From the NCBI GenBank assembly GCA_947505995.1, contig CANNNB010000125.1:1-7007 (forward strand): DNA of 7,007 bases, in the 5' to 3' direction. This DNA comes from Comamonadaceae bacterium (lineage in GTDB: Bacteria; Pseudomonadota; Gammaproteobacteria; Burkholderiales; Burkholderiaceae). Of the stretch, positions 5,625-7,007 are shown piece after piece; position 1 is the first letter of the stretch; each line of letters starts with the position of its first letter. Under the pieces are notes generated by a model. It saw only the letters and a list, made by a program, of their open reading frames with translations, was not told where the DNA came from and did no database searches. A program made the position numbers and the translations under genes.

Positions 5625-6734
5625 ATGACTACAAACGCCACACCCGAAAATTTGAACCCGATTCCGCTAGACCAGGACATGCCGCATCGCAAAATCATTC
5701 GCGAGTGGCTCAAGCCTTTGTCTGACCGCTCCACCCTGCGCGCCTTTGTTCTTTTGCTGGTTGACACGGCCTTGTTCATGGGGCTGGTGGCCGGCACCGT
5801 ACTGGTCGAGTCTGTGTGGCTCAAGCTCTTGTGCGGGTCAGCGGCTGGCTTTGTCATTGGCCGTTTGTTCATCCTTGGGCATGACGCTTGTCACCAAAGC
5901 CTCACACCTCATCGTGAACTGAACAAATGGATCGGCCGCTACGCCTTCTTGTACTCGCTTACACCTTTCAGCCTGTGGGATACCGGCCACAACGTGGTGC
6001 ACCACGGCTACACCAACTTGAAAGGTGTCGACTTTGTTTGGACACCGCTCACGGCAGAAGAGTTTACGGCCCTCGGTCCTGTTGGCCGCTTGATGCAATA
6101 CCTTTACCGAAGTGGCTGGGCGCCTGGTTTGTACTACCTTGTTGAAATTTGGTGGAAGCGCGAGTTCTTCCCAAACAAAACGCACATGCCCACTCGTCGC
6201 CCCATCTTCATCAAAGACAGCATCTTGGTAACGGTGTTTGGCTTTGTGTGGATGGGCGTCATGGTCTATGCAGCTGGCGTCACAGGTCAATCTGTATGGC
6301 TCACCTTGCTGATGGGCGTGGTCGTGCCCTTCTTGTTCTGGAACACCATGATTGGTTTCGTGGTTTATGTTCACCACACCCATGTACGCGTGTCTTGGCA
6401 CAACGACAAATCGGCATGGACCAAAGCCCAACCCTTCGTCTCTACCACCGTGCACCTCACTTTTCCCATGAAAATCGGCAACATGGTGCACCACATCATG
6501 GAGCACACCGCGCACCATGTGGACATGAGCATTCCGCTGTATCGCTTGAAACAAGCGCAAGCCAAGTTGGAAGAAATGCTGCCAGGCCGCATCATTGTTC
6601 AGCCCTTCTCTTGGGGCTGGTATTTTAAAACAGCCAAAGCTTGCAAGCTGTATGACTTCACACGCGAATGCTGGACCGATTTTCAAGGTCAGATGACCAG
6701 CCCAGTGCGCGGCAATTTGCCTTCTAAGTCTTAA
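5625..6734 (+). CDS. Membrane fatty-acid desaturase (three-histidine-box family)
   Basis: Di-iron membrane enzyme that introduces a double bond into acyl chains, probably of membrane lipids, using oxygen and reducing equivalents from a redox partner. The 369-residue protein has the three histidine boxes in order: HDACH (86-90), HNVVHH (122-127) and HTAHH (294-298). There is an additional cluster, HHTH (250-253). Hydrophobic segments surround them near 39-61, 68-85, 105-117, 199-219 and 224-249, giving the usual topology with the boxes on the cytoplasmic face. Position and chain specificity cannot be read from sequence; related activities such as hydroxylation or conjugation are possible in this superfamily. 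The start at 5625 follows a U-rich leader without a clear Shine-Dalgarno sequence. The next Met (residue 19) is no better placed. It is divergent from the MmgE/PrpD gene and ends at a strong terminator shared with pgk. No ferredoxin or cytochrome b5 partner is encoded nearby. Confidence 0.9.
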   Translation: MTTNATPENLNPIPLDQDMPHRKIIREWLKPLSDRSTLRAFVLLLVDTALFMGLVAGTVLVESVWLKLLCGSAAGFVIGRLFILGHDACHQSLTPHRELNKWIGRYAFLYSLTPFSLWDTGHNVVHHGYTNLKGVDFVWTPLTAEEFTALGPVGRLMQYLYRSGWAPGLYYLVEIWWKREFFPNKTHMPTRRPIFIKDSILVTVFGFVWMGVMVYAAGVTGQSVWLTLLMGVVVPFLFWNTMIGFVVYVHHTHVRVSWHNDKSAWTKAQPFVSTTVHLTFPMKIGNMVHHIMEHTAHHVDMSIPLYRLKQAQAKLEEMLPGRIIVQPFSWGWYFKTAKACKLYDFTRECWTDFQGQMTSPVRGNLPSKS

Positions 6735-6770
6735 GCCTTTTTGCCCTGGCCTGAGGCCAATTCAAGTCAC

Positions 6771-6798
6771 AAAAAACGCTTCTGATGAAGCGTTTTTT
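6771..6798. terminator. Bidirectional Rho-independent terminator between desaturase and pgk
   Basis: A perfect 12-bp inverted repeat (AAAAAACGCTTC, loop TGAT, GAAGCGTTTTTT) with a six-bp CGCTTC/GAAGCG core flanked by A- and T-tracts, so each strand gives a hairpin followed by a U-run. It ends the desaturase transcript (stop 36 nt before) and the pgk transcript. The pgk stop codon (6800-6798) overlaps the outermost base pair of the stem. A small extra hairpin (TGGCC-TGA-GGCCA, 6747-6759) precedes it on the plus strand. Confidence 0.9.
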
Positions 6799-7007
6799 TA
6801 GGATGCTCGACGCGACAAAATCTCAAAAGCAGGCAATGTTTTGCCTTCCAAGATTTCTAAGAACGCACCGCCGCCCGTGGAGATATAGCCCACTTGTTTT
6901 TCAATGCCGTACTTGGCAATGGCCGCCAAGGTGTCGCCGCAGCCAGCAATGCTGAAGGCTTTAGATTCGGCAATGGCGTGCGCAATGACGCGCGTGCCGT
7001 TTTCAAA
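6798..7007 (-). CDS. pgk: Phosphoglycerate kinase, C-terminal part, cut by window edge
   Basis: Reversibly transfers phosphate between 1,3-bisphosphoglycerate and ADP in glycolysis, gluconeogenesis and carbon fixation. Translating the minus strand from the right edge gives 69 codons then TAA at 6800-6798. The segment begins [20 protein letters not shown], followed by [15 protein letters not shown] and [17 protein letters not shown], ending [12 protein letters not shown]. These are the conserved C-terminal nucleotide-binding elements: GxGDT, and the glycine-rich STGGGAFLE with its conserved acidic residue. The position usually written GGGDT is GCGDT here, a conservative change near the nucleotide site. 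The N-terminal part (about 330 residues) and the start lie outside the window. It is oriented like pyk and the aldolase gene but separated from them by the plus-strand desaturase and a terminator, so it is not in the same transcript. Confidence 0.95.
   Translation of the reverse strand, partial: FENGTRVIAHAIAESKAFSIAGCGDTLAAIAKYGIEKQVGYISTGGGAFLEILEGKTLPAFEILSRRAS

Noticed and set aside
5838..6686. A 282-codon open frame antisense to the desaturase
   Set aside because: Its translation is low-complexity, His/Val-rich and without recognisable domains. The plus strand has a full desaturase with all three histidine boxes, so this is a shadow frame caused by codon bias.
1..7007. Search for CRISPR, toxin-antitoxin, insertion sequence, prophage, tRNA or defence genes
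   Set aside because: No repeats with spacers, no transposase or integrase, no tRNA-like cloverleaf and no small paired ORFs with such signatures were seen. The window is housekeeping and accessory metabolism.

Overview
The window is ordinary bacterial chromosome from what looks like a betaproteobacterium of the order Burkholderiales, probably family Comamonadaceae (a Limnohabitans- or Rhodoferax-like freshwater relative). This is inferred from the protein sequences (a type IIB aldolase, a 'DLQGPKIR' pyruvate kinase, the PurC sequence), from the moderate GC content, and from the aldolase-purC order with phosphoglycerate kinase and pyruvate kinase nearby. There are no mobile elements, CRISPR arrays, tRNA or rRNA genes, and no evident foreign island. 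The species cannot be fixed from the sequence alone.

Layout from left to right: 1-504 (-) is the N-terminal 168 codons of purC, cut by the window edge. 529-1593 (-) is a class II fructose-bisphosphate aldolase, 24 nt upstream of purC and probably in its operon. 1763-2485 (+) is a membrane PAP2-family phosphatase, divergent from the aldolase gene. 2532-3965 (-) is pyruvate kinase, convergent with the phosphatase. 4045-5421 (-) is an MmgE/PrpD-family enzyme upstream of and co-oriented with pyruvate kinase. 5625-6734 (+) is a membrane fatty-acid desaturase, divergent from the MmgE/PrpD gene. 6798-7007 (-) is the C-terminal 69 codons of phosphoglycerate kinase, cut by the right edge. Nearly the whole window is coding. 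The largest gaps are the two divergent intergenic regions, 1594-1762 and 5422-5624.

Functionally this is a lower-glycolysis/gluconeogenesis cluster (pgk, pyk, fba) leading into purine synthesis (purC). It is interspersed with two plus-strand membrane-lipid genes (PAP2, desaturase) and one MmgE/PrpD enzyme of unknown substrate. The clearest regulatory features are a perfect 12-bp bidirectional terminator between the desaturase and pgk, a HexR-like 15-bp palindrome just before pyk, a probable pyk terminator inside the 3' end of the PAP2 gene, and a 15-bp palindrome before the MmgE/PrpD gene.

I did not find a convincing new biological system. The points most worth checking are the HexR-like operator, the atypical catalytic motifs of the PAP2 protein, its possibly leaderless start, and the unassigned MmgE/PrpD enzyme.
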